A stretch of DNA of 64,000 nucleotides, taken from Bacteroidota bacterium. Lineage in GTDB: Bacteria > Bacteroidota > Bacteroidia > J057 > JADKCL01. The notes beneath the pieces were generated by a model. It was not told the origin of the DNA and ran no database searches. It saw only the letters and a list, made by a program, of their open reading frames with translations. The position numbers and the translations under genes are program-made. The stretch lies in the NCBI GenBank assembly GCA_016718825.1, contig JADKCL010000008.1, positions 62,001 through 126,000 of the forward strand. The letters run 5' to 3'. This document shows, piece after piece, positions 25,088-32,780 of this stretch (its first letter is position 1; each line of letters opens with the position of its first letter).

Positions 25088-25140
25088 CAACCGCTAACAA
25101 AAGAACGATCAGAAAAGCATCCTGATAAAAAGCTTTCACA

Positions 25141-26361
25141 CTATTGACCGTCGGCGACGGACAAGAGTTGCGTGAGGTCTTGCAAATCCTTGACAGGAGT
25201 AGCGGATATTTCCATTTTGAGGGTGTGCACGGCGTCAGATTCGGGTAGAATGCCGACTTCTTTGGCGATCGCGAGGCGGCCATCGGGCAAAAAGCCGACC
25301 AATTGGCTGGTGTTGCCGGCGACCATGCCGACCTCGAAAACGAAGTCTGCGGTCTTAGGCCAGTGGAATTGGACGGTGTTCATGCCCTTGGGCAGGCTGT
25401 AGAGCGTGAGCAGGCGCAATGGCTGATCTTGGGTGTCGGTGAAGCGCATTTTCTGCATGAGCAGGCTGTTGTTGTCGCCTGCCGATTCGCCTAGACAAAC
25501 GATGCCGAGGGATGAAATGTCAAATTGCATCACCTTGATTTCCTTCCCGGCTGCGTTGACGGGCTGCTTTTGGGGCAAAACCTGACCATTTTCATCGAAT
25601 TGCACGACGCCGAAGCCGTCTTCCTCTGGCAGGGAGGCGACGCCAACCTTGCGTGCAATGGGTTGAATGGACGCATTTTCGCCGCCCGTCCAATGACGGT
25701 CCTTGACGTCCAGGGCAAAGATGGATTGCGCCTTGGAAAAGTTGGGGGCGACTTCGCGTTCAATGCTGATTTTTTGGCCGGGCTTGAGTTGCAACGGCTT
25801 GCCGGCTTGCGTGGCCGTCACGTCGAGGACAAGCATCGGACTGATCATGCTGTTTTCGGTCTGCATGGGTAGCCCCATCGCGATCAGGTCGGCGGGTTGC
25901 GACACATCACGCACGACCAATTCGACCTCCCCGGAAACGGGTGCGCCATTTTCACCTTCGAATGCATTGGCGGGGACCGTGAGCACTAGCCCATCCGGTA
26001 GCGTGACCTTTTGTGGTTTTGCAAAATCGGCCTTCAGGCGAATGCTTGGTACTGACAGGGTTGGCGATGGCGGCTTGAGAAAGCTGTTTTCCTCGGCCAT
26101 TTTGATTTCGGCGGGCAATTCCACGGTAGCGTTGGCTTTGTCCTTCTCCTCCTTTTCGACGGCCCAGAAGACCAGAAAAGCAATGGTAAGGATCAGCGCC
26201 AAGCCCATGAAGGCCTTCGGATTCTTGTAGAGCGGTCTGTTGTAGATCGGCTCGGTGAGATTTCGGTAATCGGCAAGGATGCGACCAAAGTCCTTGTGCT
26301 GGGCGATCTTGTCATCGCTGGGCACCGGCTGGTCGATATTGATTTTGTATTTATGCTTCAT
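25141..26361 (-). CDS. Single-pass membrane protein coupled to an ECF sigma factor
   Basis: Residues 1-49 are polar and cytoplasmic-looking, 50-68 are one transmembrane helix (FMGLALILTIAFLVFWAV), and about 335 residues follow outside. The outer part has a stretch (LPDGLVLTVPANAFEGENG, then PVSGEVELVVRDV) common in Bacteroidota surface and ZU5-like regions, and a second beta-rich domain. There is no typical zinc anti-sigma motif. Its start overlaps the sigma factor stop by 11 nt, so translation is coupled. Topology and gene order are those of a sigma factor/membrane regulator pair, which makes an anti-sigma role likely but unproven. Confidence 0.75.
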   Translation of the reverse strand: MKHKYKINIDQPVPSDDKIAQHKDFGRILADYRNLTEPIYNRPLYKNPKAFMGLALILTIAFLVFWAVEKEEKDKANATVELPAEIKMAEENSFLKPPSPTLSVPSIRLKADFAKPQKVTLPDGLVLTVPANAFEGENGAPVSGEVELVVRDVSQPADLIAMGLPMQTENSMISPMLVLDVTATQAGKPLQLKPGQKISIEREVAPNFSKAQSIFALDVKDRHWTGGENASIQPIARKVGVASLPEEDGFGVVQFDENGQVLPQKQPVNAAGKEIKVMQFDISSLGIVCLGESAGDNNSLLMQKMRFTDTQDQPLRLLTLYSLPKGMNTVQFHWPKTADFVFEVGMVAGNTSQLVGFLPDGRLAIAKEVGILPESDAVHTLKMEISATPVKDLQDLTQLLSVADGQ

Positions 26362-26983
26362 AATTGCCTCCCAATTTTGTTTTTAATCGTTTCCTGAGGC
26401 GTTCCACGATTCTGTAAACCTTGACTTTTGCGTTGTTTTCGGTGATGCCCAAGATGAATCCCACCTCGCTGAAGGGGCGGTCTTCAAAAAAGCGCAATTC
26501 GATGATTTCCACCTCGTCGGGACTCATCTCGTGCAGCGTTTCGATCATCACTTCTTGGTAGAGTTCGGCGAGACCGCTCGTTTTTTCTTCGTCCACCATG
26601 CCCATCACCTTGTCGATATGCGACTTCTCCATGCTGATGGTGCGGTCTCCCTTGGCGTTGCGGAAGTGCTGATTGACCTCGTTGGAGGCAATGCGGTACA
26701 ACCATGCCGAGAAAGGCACACCCCGGTAGGAGTATTTGGGGAGATTGACCATGGCCTTCAAAAAAACCTGTGCGGTAATGTCGCCCGCAACTTCCTCTTC
26801 GCCAGCGCGCTTGTACACAAAAAGGAAGATGGGGCGATAGTATTTTTCATAAAGCACTCCAAAGTGGCGCGGATCCTTTTGGGCCGCTTCCACCAGACGC
26901 AGCTCCTGCTGCAATTGTGTTTCCGTCAGTCTTTGGCGTTCCAAAGTCTTCATTGCGATTAAATCAGAGTGCTTTTCATCCAT
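26351..26983 (-). CDS. ECF-type RNA polymerase sigma factor
   Basis: This 210-residue sigma-70 family protein has region 2 (FGVLYEKYYRPIFLFVYKR, then DITAQVFLKAM and FSAWLYRIASNEVNQHFR) and region 4 (DEVEIIELRFFEDRPFSEVG, then ITENNAKVKVYRIVERLRKR). No region 3 is present, so it is an ECF sigma factor. The start is taken as the ATG at 26983 (MDEKHSDL); another at 26953 is possible. It is the first gene of a two-gene unit with the membrane protein at 25141-26361 and probably responds to an envelope signal through it. Confidence 0.88.
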   Translation of the reverse strand: MDEKHSDLIAMKTLERQRLTETQLQQELRLVEAAQKDPRHFGVLYEKYYRPIFLFVYKRAGEEEVAGDITAQVFLKAMVNLPKYSYRGVPFSAWLYRIASNEVNQHFRNAKGDRTISMEKSHIDKVMGMVDEEKTSGLAELYQEVMIETLHEMSPDEVEIIELRFFEDRPFSEVGFILGITENNAKVKVYRIVERLRKRLKTKLGGNYEA

Positions 26984-27047
26984 GTAATGAAAAGTCCTCG
27001 GAAAGATACAGCAGGAATCGGAGATTTTTTTTAGGGGAGGTGTGGTG

Positions 27048-27941
27048 CTATTGCCAGATGGGCTCGTCGGTCCAAGCTGGGTGAAAGCCCATGTAGGACT
27101 TGTTGATTTCTGGGTATTGGGCGAAGAGCGATATGATGTTGTTGCGGAGGTCGCCGTCTTCTCCAATAGTTTTGAGAAGATAAAGCATACAGGAGAGGAT
27201 GCCGAAAATGCGCCTATCAGTTTCGGAGTCCATCATTTTTAGAAATTTGAAGCGTCTTCCAGTTGGAATTGTTGGTCTTAAAGGAAGCCAGCGGTTCCAG
27301 ATTCGGTTATGATGCGCGCAGCAGTTCCGAATATAGTTGATACTCAAAAGCCAAGATGAAAATATGGTTACTGGAAGACCGAATCTGGCCGCGATATCCT
27401 TCTTCTCGGAGCTATCTTTCATGTTGCCATAAAGGCTACAAAGCTTTCCAAATGTTAAGAGCTCCATTACCATCCAAAGCGGTGGAAGGGTAGGAATATG
27501 GTAACTTTCGCGATATCGCCGAATAAAGTGTTCGCTACTTTCTTTGGAGGATTCGCTAATGAAGTCAATCAATTTTTGGTGATTGTCCCGTTCATGAAAC
27601 CGAAGATGGTCAGTGTACCAATGGGGGCCAAAGGAGATAGTGGTAATGTTGCAAATGGAAGCTTTGATCGCAACTTCAAGGGTTTCAATGGCTTCAAGCA
27701 GGATTAGTCTTAATCGCTTGTCGAATTTGTAACAGTTTAAAATGTCATTATCGGATGTACCTTTTACAAATTCATGACTATCTGCATCCATTTGGAATGG
27801 ATACATATACCCCAACAGTCTAAAAAAGCCAATTTCATCAATCGCTTTGGAAAGCAAATCTTCATTATGAATTTCTAATCCTCGGTTGCGAAGCAAGAGG
27901 ACATGGTCGGAGGTCGTGAGTGCAGGTTTGTCAAATTTCAT
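27048..27941 (-). CDS. abiF: AbiF/Abi_2 family HEPN-type abortive infection protein
   Basis: The 297-residue sequence has the Abi_2 layout: an N-terminal LTTSDHVLLLRNRGLEI and IGFFRLLGYMYPF segment, YKFDKRLRLILLEAIETLEV, PPLWMVMELLTFGKL, and near the end the HEPN ribonuclease motif R-N-x3-H in IRNCCAHHNRIWNR. Related lactococcal AbiD/AbiF proteins block phage growth, and the motif predicts RNA cleavage. The ATG at 27941 comes 1 nt after the T-run of a terminator hairpin that belongs to a small upstream RNA with its own promoter (28030-28000). The gene is AT-richer than its neighbours. It probably forms an RNA-protein toxin-antitoxin unit with that RNA. Confidence 0.88.
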   Translation of the reverse strand: MKFDKPALTTSDHVLLLRNRGLEIHNEDLLSKAIDEIGFFRLLGYMYPFQMDADSHEFVKGTSDNDILNCYKFDKRLRLILLEAIETLEVAIKASICNITTISFGPHWYTDHLRFHERDNHQKLIDFISESSKESSEHFIRRYRESYHIPTLPPLWMVMELLTFGKLCSLYGNMKDSSEKKDIAARFGLPVTIFSSWLLSINYIRNCCAHHNRIWNRWLPLRPTIPTGRRFKFLKMMDSETDRRIFGILSCMLYLLKTIGEDGDLRNNIISLFAQYPEINKSYMGFHPAWTDEPIWQ

Positions 27942-27942
27942 A

Positions 27943-27995
27943 CAAAAAAAAGACCCGAGAAAGTGCGCTTAGGTCAGAGGCGTCTCGGGTATGAT
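27943..27995 (-). ncRNA. Candidate abiF-associated small structured RNA (antitoxin RNA)
   Basis: The minus strand between the promoter and the abiF ATG reads as one compact hairpin. ACCCGAGA (27990-27983) pairs with TCTCGGGT (27960-27953), enclosing a 22-nt loop with GCCTCTGACCTAAGCGCAC, and is followed by C and seven T. The predicted transcript is about 50 nt, ending in a Rho-independent terminator just before the abiF start codon. A conserved RNA motif upstream of abiF genes has been described, and this element has the right place, size and form. I cannot align it to the covariance model here. Confidence 0.75.
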
Positions 27996-27999
27996 GTCG

Positions 28000-28030
28000 C
28001 AAAGATATGCATGAATTTGCTTTTTACAAA
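28000..28030 (-). promoter_or_regulatory. Consensus Bacteroidetes promoter for the abiF RNA/gene
   Basis: On the minus strand TTTG (28030-28027) and TATCTTTG (28007-28000) are exactly 19 nt apart, a full match to TTTG-N19-TAnnTTTG. Transcription should begin near 27994, at the base of the small RNA hairpin. Confidence 0.75.
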
Positions 28031-28150
28031 ACAAAAGCCCCAAAAAATCCCGATAAATTCTTCGTGAAACTCATCCTACCCACAAAAACCAACCTGACCA
28101 CCCACGATCTCCGCAAGTGGCCGGGCCGATTCCTTTTTAAGTGAATGATC

Positions 28151-29482
28151 CTATAAATGCTTCGCGATAAACGCCAAAATCCGTGGCATTTCCTCTGCCA
28201 GCAATTCTTCCAGCGGCTTGAAAGGCGAACCGTCAAAATATCTTGCCACTGTTCCATTGCCATCCGGGCTGCCGTGGTCTGCGTCGATGGACTGCCGCCA
28301 TTTTTCGGCATGCGTTCTCCATTCCGCTTGATCGACCGTATCAGGGGCAGTAAACCAGACATTCCAACTCAACACATTCCCCGACTTGAGCATATTGCCC
28401 GCGGCCATGTTGAAAATGTCCAGTACCAATTGGTTGAATTCGTCGACGATCGGGGTCCCGGTTTTGACGAGGTTGCCGATCTCGACGCCCAAATGTCCCA
28501 CCGACCACGCCAAAGCCTCATGCTGGGCAAATACTGGAATCGGGAATTCTGTGCTTTGACCTTTTGTCAACGGAAAGAGCGGTTGCGTAGGATCTCCTGG
28601 TTTGAAGGTGGCAACCTGGATGGCATTGTCTTTGTTGAAGGGGAATTTGAGGTTGTGCGCGCTGAAGAAATCGGCAATCTGCTTGACAAGCGGTTTGCGG
28701 TTGGCACTTGGGCTGAACCAAATTTGGCCGACGACCGACATGTCGGCTGCGATTTCCTTGTTGGACTCGTCGGCCCAGCCCCGGTTTCCGGTCACCGTGA
28801 CCTCGACATTCAACGATCCGAATGCAGGTGAACAAGCACCCTGTTGCGGACAAATGATCGAATAAACCCTCCCCTCGTCGGTGTAACCCAATCGGGAAAT
28901 GTCAGGGGCAAACATTTGATAACAACGCTTGGGATCAGCCGCGCCGGGCTCACTCAGCCAGCTGAACTCCGGCCAAACCACCTTCTGCTGCCGTTGAAGC
29001 TTGTCGATATTGTCCATGTTCTTCAGCATCGGCAAGGAGCTCAAGTCCGGCGTCGGATAGGCAAAGGCCGGATTGGATGCCGGAAATCCACCGACCCAGC
29101 CGGGAACGGGCGTTGGGTTGATGAGCGTACGCAATTTGTCGTTTGAGAGATCGACCGATAAGTTGATGTCCGGCGTGGACGCATCTGCGTCTTTGATGGG
29201 ATTCTCCTTGGTGGTCAGGAGCACGGTTCCGCCATCATCGACGACAAAATAGAGATCAGGTTTCCGGTCAAAAATGAGGAATCTAAATGCGGAGGAATCA
29301 AAGCTGATTTGAAAGGCACCGGAAGCATCCGTAACGCCAATTCCCAGAAAATCATCCTTCCCGATCAAGTCCTTGTCATAAGCGACAACATTGAGGCCGG
29401 CAACACCGAGTTGGGTAGCCTGATCCCGTACCGTCCCACGCACAGTGTAGGTGGAACCTGAAATTGTAACTGCATTTCCCAT
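28151..29482 (-). CDS. Protein with N-terminal transthyretin-like domain, function unknown
   Basis: Residues about 8-75 resemble a transthyretin/carboxypeptidase-regulatory-type beta domain (YTVRGTVRDQATQLGVAGLN, LGIGVTDASGAFQISFD, PDLYFVVDDGG), a fold often used for surface binding. The remaining 360 residues contain several Cys and Trp but no motif I can name. No signal peptide is present, so the protein is either cytoplasmic or exported by a leaderless route such as a contractile injection or type VI-like system; there are no such genes nearby. It is a single gene divergent from the DUF4846 gene. Confidence 0.7.
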   Translation of the reverse strand: MGNAVTISGSTYTVRGTVRDQATQLGVAGLNVVAYDKDLIGKDDFLGIGVTDASGAFQISFDSSAFRFLIFDRKPDLYFVVDDGGTVLLTTKENPIKDADASTPDINLSVDLSNDKLRTLINPTPVPGWVGGFPASNPAFAYPTPDLSSLPMLKNMDNIDKLQRQQKVVWPEFSWLSEPGAADPKRCYQMFAPDISRLGYTDEGRVYSIICPQQGACSPAFGSLNVEVTVTGNRGWADESNKEIAADMSVVGQIWFSPSANRKPLVKQIADFFSAHNLKFPFNKDNAIQVATFKPGDPTQPLFPLTKGQSTEFPIPVFAQHEALAWSVGHLGVEIGNLVKTGTPIVDEFNQLVLDIFNMAAGNMLKSGNVLSWNVWFTAPDTVDQAEWRTHAEKWRQSIDADHGSPDGNGTVARYFDGSPFKPLEELLAEEMPRILAFIAKHL

Positions 29483-29790
29483 AGAAGGGCCAGAAATTAG
29501 TTGGGCCTACTCTTTTTCAGGCGATTGCCGGATTTACGTACGTGAAATTGCGGCAACGACTTCAGGATTTTTGGCTTTCTCCTGTACCTGCTACAATGAT
29601 AGCAATTTTGAGATGTTATATGATCATTGGAGACATGAATTGGTGTATTCGTGAATGTTTTGCCTTCAGGTGGGGGATGATGAACGCTGACAGTCAAGAT
29701 GAACGGAGTTGGGGCGATGTTCATGAGAAGGTGCTTGCCTTCACCGCAACGCAAATCTTGGCCCTCCAATTTTCTCCCTAACTTTGCTGG
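29483..29790. other. Intergenic region between divergent genes
   Basis: No convincing coding sequence is seen. On the + strand TAACTTTG (29779-29786) matches the -7 promoter consensus but lies only 4 nt before the ATG at 29791. If it is used, the transcript would be leaderless or nearly so. The -33 element is poor (CTTG). Confidence 0.4.
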
Positions 29791-30720
29791 ATGAAGCGAC
29801 TGTTGTTGTTCCTCCCGCTTTTGGCCATGGCCTTCGTGGCCTGTCAGCAGAGCCCAGCCAATTCGACCGACTACGGTGCGATCGGTGAATCGATTGCGGA
29901 GAAAAATCCGCAGTTGCCGACCAAGTTTGTCGATACCACGGGTGGCACCTACGCCTGGGTAAAGATGTACAATGCCATCCAATCATTGGAAAACCGCATC
30001 GCGCCGCCGAGCGGCTACCAACGGATGGCCTTCCCCAAGGGGAGCTTCGGCGAATGGCTCCGCGGCGTGCCGCTCAAACCCGGCAAACCAAAGGTGATGC
30101 TCTTCAACGGCGAACAAAAATACAATCAGGACGCGCAGGCCGCCGTCCTCGACATCGATGTCGGCAAGCGTGACTTGCAGCAATGCGCGGATGCCGTGAT
30201 GCGTTTGCGTGCCGAATACCTCTTTTCCCTCGGCAAACACGATGCCATCCATTTCAACTTCACCAACGGTGACAATTGCCCGTGGACCAAGTGGCGCGAC
30301 GGTTACCGACCAACCCTCACGACGGGCAAAACGGTCTGGAACAAGAAAATGGCGCCTTCGGAAACACATGAAAATTTCCGCGCTTACATGGATTTGGTGT
30401 TCACGTATGCAGGAACGGCCTCGCTGGAAAAGGAATTGAAGAAAATCGGCACCCTCAAGGACTTGCAAGTCGGCGATGTTTTGATCCAAGGCGGATTCCC
30501 CGGCCATGCCGTTCTGGTCATGGATGTTGCAGAAAATCCCGACAACGGCCACAAGATGTACTTGCTGTCGCAGAGCTACATGCCTGCGCAAGACATCCAC
30601 ATCCTGAACAATCCGATTGACCCCAAGCTCAGTCCTTGGTACGATGCGGAGGCCGTAGGCCCCGTTGAAACCCCGGAATGGACCTTTTTACAGCAAGATC
30701 TGCGGCGATTCGTGGATTAA
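29791..30720 (+). CDS. DUF4846 domain lipoprotein
   Basis: A short lipoprotein signal (MKRLLLFLPLLAMAFVAC, Cys18) precedes a 290-residue DUF4846 domain. Segments that support the family are YAWVKMYNAIQSLENRI at the N-terminal side, QCADAVMRLRAEYLFSLGKH, HFNFTNGDNCPWTKWRDGYRP, the Gly-rich VGDVLIQGGFPGHAVLVMDVA and YLLSQSYMPAQDIHIL. The order Cys-Trp/His-Asp with GHA is reminiscent of NlpC/P60-type folds (inference). The family has no established function. It converges on the M23 gene pair across a heptad-repeat spacer. Confidence 0.88.
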   Translation: MKRLLLFLPLLAMAFVACQQSPANSTDYGAIGESIAEKNPQLPTKFVDTTGGTYAWVKMYNAIQSLENRIAPPSGYQRMAFPKGSFGEWLRGVPLKPGKPKVMLFNGEQKYNQDAQAAVLDIDVGKRDLQQCADAVMRLRAEYLFSLGKHDAIHFNFTNGDNCPWTKWRDGYRPTLTTGKTVWNKKMAPSETHENFRAYMDLVFTYAGTASLEKELKKIGTLKDLQVGDVLIQGGFPGHAVLVMDVAENPDNGHKMYLLSQSYMPAQDIHILNNPIDPKLSPWYDAEAVGPVETPEWTFLQQDLRRFVD

Positions 30721-30721
30721 T

Positions 30722-30865
30722 GGAAAATGGAGAATGGAGAATGGAAAATGGGGAATGGAGAATGGAGAATGGAAAATGCGGAATGGAGAACGCCGGAATA
30801 CGTTTGAATGTGCTTCACTGCTAATTACTCATTTCTCATTACTCATTTCTAATTTCTCATTTTCC
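30722..30865. repeat. Two heptad tandem-repeat arrays in opposite orientation
   Basis: The left array (30722-30790) is about ten 7-bp units of the type AATGGAG/AATGGAA. The right array (30824-30865) is six units of ATTTCTC/ATTACTC, whose complement GAGAAAT closely matches the left unit. They therefore form a long imperfect inverted repeat with a 33-nt loop between two convergent genes. The right array supplies the last residues (KMRN) and the stop codon of the minus-strand gene. Confidence 0.85.
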
Positions 30866-31487
30866 GGTGCGTTTTGATGAACAGTGTCGGATTGAGGTAG
30901 CCTTCCGTTTCCTCGCTGTATCCACCTCCGATGGGGAGGAGGGTGTCTTCTCGGATTTCAAAGTGGAGGTGGGCAGCATAGGCGCCATGGGCGTCCCCGA
31001 TGGTGCCGATTTGTTGGCCGCGCTGGACGGTTTGCCCTGGAGTGGCAATCATCGTGTCGAGGTGGGCATAGAGTGATTCCACGAATTTTGGTTCGGTCAG
31101 GGTGCCGATGTTGTGCTGGATTACGAGCACATTCCCCCATCCGGCGCCATTGTCTGCTGCGAATTTCACTTTGCCGCCTGCAATCGAGAAAACAGGGTCC
31201 CCTAAGTCGGTATCTCCGCCACCAATGCCATTCCAATCATCACCGAGGTGGAGGTTTTCACCGAATCCCTGCGCGTTGTAGTATCTTTTAGCATCGGGCG
31301 GGCCAACGGGAAAGTCAAATCCATCCACCGGGTTGATGTCGGTACCTTTTGACTTCGGCGTATTCCTAGATGGGGCATTTTCGAGCAGTGGTTCGCCCTT
31401 TGGCTTCGTAGAGGAGGTGCAGGAGGATGCCATTCCGATCGTCAGCATGGTCGCAAGTCGGAATAGTAACAGTATAGTGCCTTTCAT
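30849..31487 (-). CDS. M23 family peptidase-like lipoprotein, copy 2
   Basis: A lipoprotein signal (GMASSC, Cys about 23) precedes an M23/LysM-type metallopeptidase domain with HLGDDWN (H-x3-D zinc ligands) and HLHFE (H-x-H), and an intervening GDPVFSIAGGKV segment. The motif set is complete, so it may cleave peptidoglycan cross-bridges in the periplasm. It overlaps the upstream homologue by 4 nt (ATGA) and is about 40 percent identical in the catalytic region. Its last four codons and stop come from the heptad repeat, so the C-terminus may vary between strains. Confidence 0.85.
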   Translation of the reverse strand: MKGTILLLFRLATMLTIGMASSCTSSTKPKGEPLLENAPSRNTPKSKGTDINPVDGFDFPVGPPDAKRYYNAQGFGENLHLGDDWNGIGGGDTDLGDPVFSIAGGKVKFAADNGAGWGNVLVIQHNIGTLTEPKFVESLYAHLDTMIATPGQTVQRGQQIGTIGDAHGAYAAHLHFEIREDTLLPIGGGYSEETEGYLNPTLFIKTHRKMRN

Positions 31488-32224
31488 TTGGAAGGTGTTG
31501 AACGTTCTGGCCGATGTGCCTCGATGAAGGCCGTCGGATCAACAAAACCCAAGGTGTCCCCATCATACCCGCAACGGATGTCCTTTCCGGCTTCTTTGCG
31601 CATTTCGAAGTGGAGATGGGCATGGTATTTTCCCTTGGCATTGCCGATGGTGCCGATCACTTCGCCGCGTTTCATGAGGTAGCCCTCACGCACCCAGGAG
31701 CTTGCGACGTGGGCGTAGAGACTTTCGATATACTTTGGTTCAGAGGCGGTTCCGTAATTGTGCAGCAAGCGAATGACATGGCCCCATCCATTGTTGTAAA
31801 CCTTCGAGAAGAATACAACCCCGTCGGCCGTTGCATAGACATAGTCTCCAAAGTCGCTGTTACCGCCTCCGTCACCGTTCCAATCTTCTCCGAGATGCTC
31901 CAAACCATTCGGCAAAAAGCCGCGTGCCTTGAAGTACCGTTTGGCATCGGGCGGCGCGACCGGATAGTCAAATCCGTCACAGGGATTCAGATTTGCATAC
32001 AATGCAGTGTCGATTTCAGGTCCTAGAAGGATGGGTTTCGCAGAAGGAAGGTCTATTTCGGCGGTAGGAATGCTGTCAACGCTGTAGTCAGTGAGATTTT
32101 CGACCGCCGTTTCACCGCATGCTACACATAGAAGTAACATTACAGCACCGAGGCCAAGGCCTTTGAGGGTGCAGAAGAAGCCGTTGGATGCTCGCTGCCC
32201 TTTTGATGATGTAGGTTGCAACAT
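31484..32224 (-). CDS. M23 family peptidase-like lipoprotein, copy 1
   Basis: The 246-residue protein starts at the ATG at 32224 (MLQPTSSKG). An upstream in-frame start at 32356 would add 44 residues before the signal peptide and is unlikely. Its hydrophobic core ends in the lipobox LCVAC. The M23 domain has HLGEDWN, GDYVYATADGVV, YIESLYAHV and HAHLHFEM with all zinc ligands present. It begins with the same CDGFDYPVAPPDAKRY / VDGFDFPVGPPDAKRY block as its partner, a region that may position the substrate. It is translationally coupled to copy 2. Confidence 0.85.
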   Translation of the reverse strand: MLQPTSSKGQRASNGFFCTLKGLGLGAVMLLLCVACGETAVENLTDYSVDSIPTAEIDLPSAKPILLGPEIDTALYANLNPCDGFDYPVAPPDAKRYFKARGFLPNGLEHLGEDWNGDGGGNSDFGDYVYATADGVVFFSKVYNNGWGHVIRLLHNYGTASEPKYIESLYAHVASSWVREGYLMKRGEVIGTIGNAKGKYHAHLHFEMRKEAGKDIRCGYDGDTLGFVDPTAFIEAHRPERSTPSK

Positions 32225-32484
32225 GGCGCAAAAATAGTTGAAGTCAGCCAAATCCCGCGGTTGGTGAATGAATCTGAGATCCTTTGTGCATTTAATCGGG
32301 TAAGCAATGCAAGGCACAGGAAACGAATTGTTAAAAAAGCGCGTGATTTTCATCATGATTTCCAGCAGGTTCGGTATAGGTATGGAATCGTTCGTCGAAA
32401 AAATCGCCTACTTTAACGGTTTAGATTAAAAATTCTTCGAAAAATTTGATGCATCTCTGAAATCCGATTGTATATTTGCTCTAT

Positions 32485-32627
32485 CGAATTGAAACATAGA
32501 GATCATTCGCAGGGTGGTTTTCACCGTTTTTTCGGCCTAGGCCTCAACTGCGTTGATATAAATTTAGAGGGTGATTTTTGATTCTTTTCATGAAGCCCCG
32601 GGTCCCAAACCCGGGGCGACTTTTTTT
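32485..32627 (+). ncRNA. Candidate small RNA (about 140 nt)
   Basis: It is bounded by a Bacteroidetes-type -7 box (TATATTTG, 32471-32478) and a Rho-independent terminator. Within it, CGAAT/ATTCG (about 32485-32509) and GGTG/CACC (about 32514-32523) can form hairpins. No similarity to SRP RNA, tmRNA or RNase P RNA is recognised. It has no good open reading frame. The call rests on promoter-plus-terminator geometry only. Confidence 0.4.
32595..32627 (+). terminator. Rho-independent terminator, + strand
   Basis: A perfect 9-bp stem GCCCCGGGT (32595-32603) / ACCCGGGGC (32609-32617) with a 5-nt loop is followed after 3 nt by seven T. In the minus direction there is no T-run, so it does not serve the exonuclease gene. 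Confidence 0.75.
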
Positions 32628-32780
32628 AGGCCCTTTGGCTTCCTGCAAGAACCCTTTTGTCGTTGTTTCCAAACCTATCATACACCATCAAGCAGCGGTT
32701 GAAACTGCATTTTTGCTTCCAGGAGAAGGGGGATTTTGTGTCATTCGCCTGCGTATTGAACCCAAAGGCAGCAGTTGTGC

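Larger units (their letters stand above)
32225..32780. other. Intergenic region with a candidate small RNA unit
   Basis: No protein-coding sequence is convincing here. On the + strand it contains a -33/-7-like pair (TTTG at 32445-32448, TATATTTG at 32471-32478, 22 nt apart), two small hairpins, and a strong terminator (32595-32627). The M23 operon leaves to the left and the exonuclease gene ends at 32781 from the right, so nothing known needs this + strand promoter. Confidence 0.5.
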
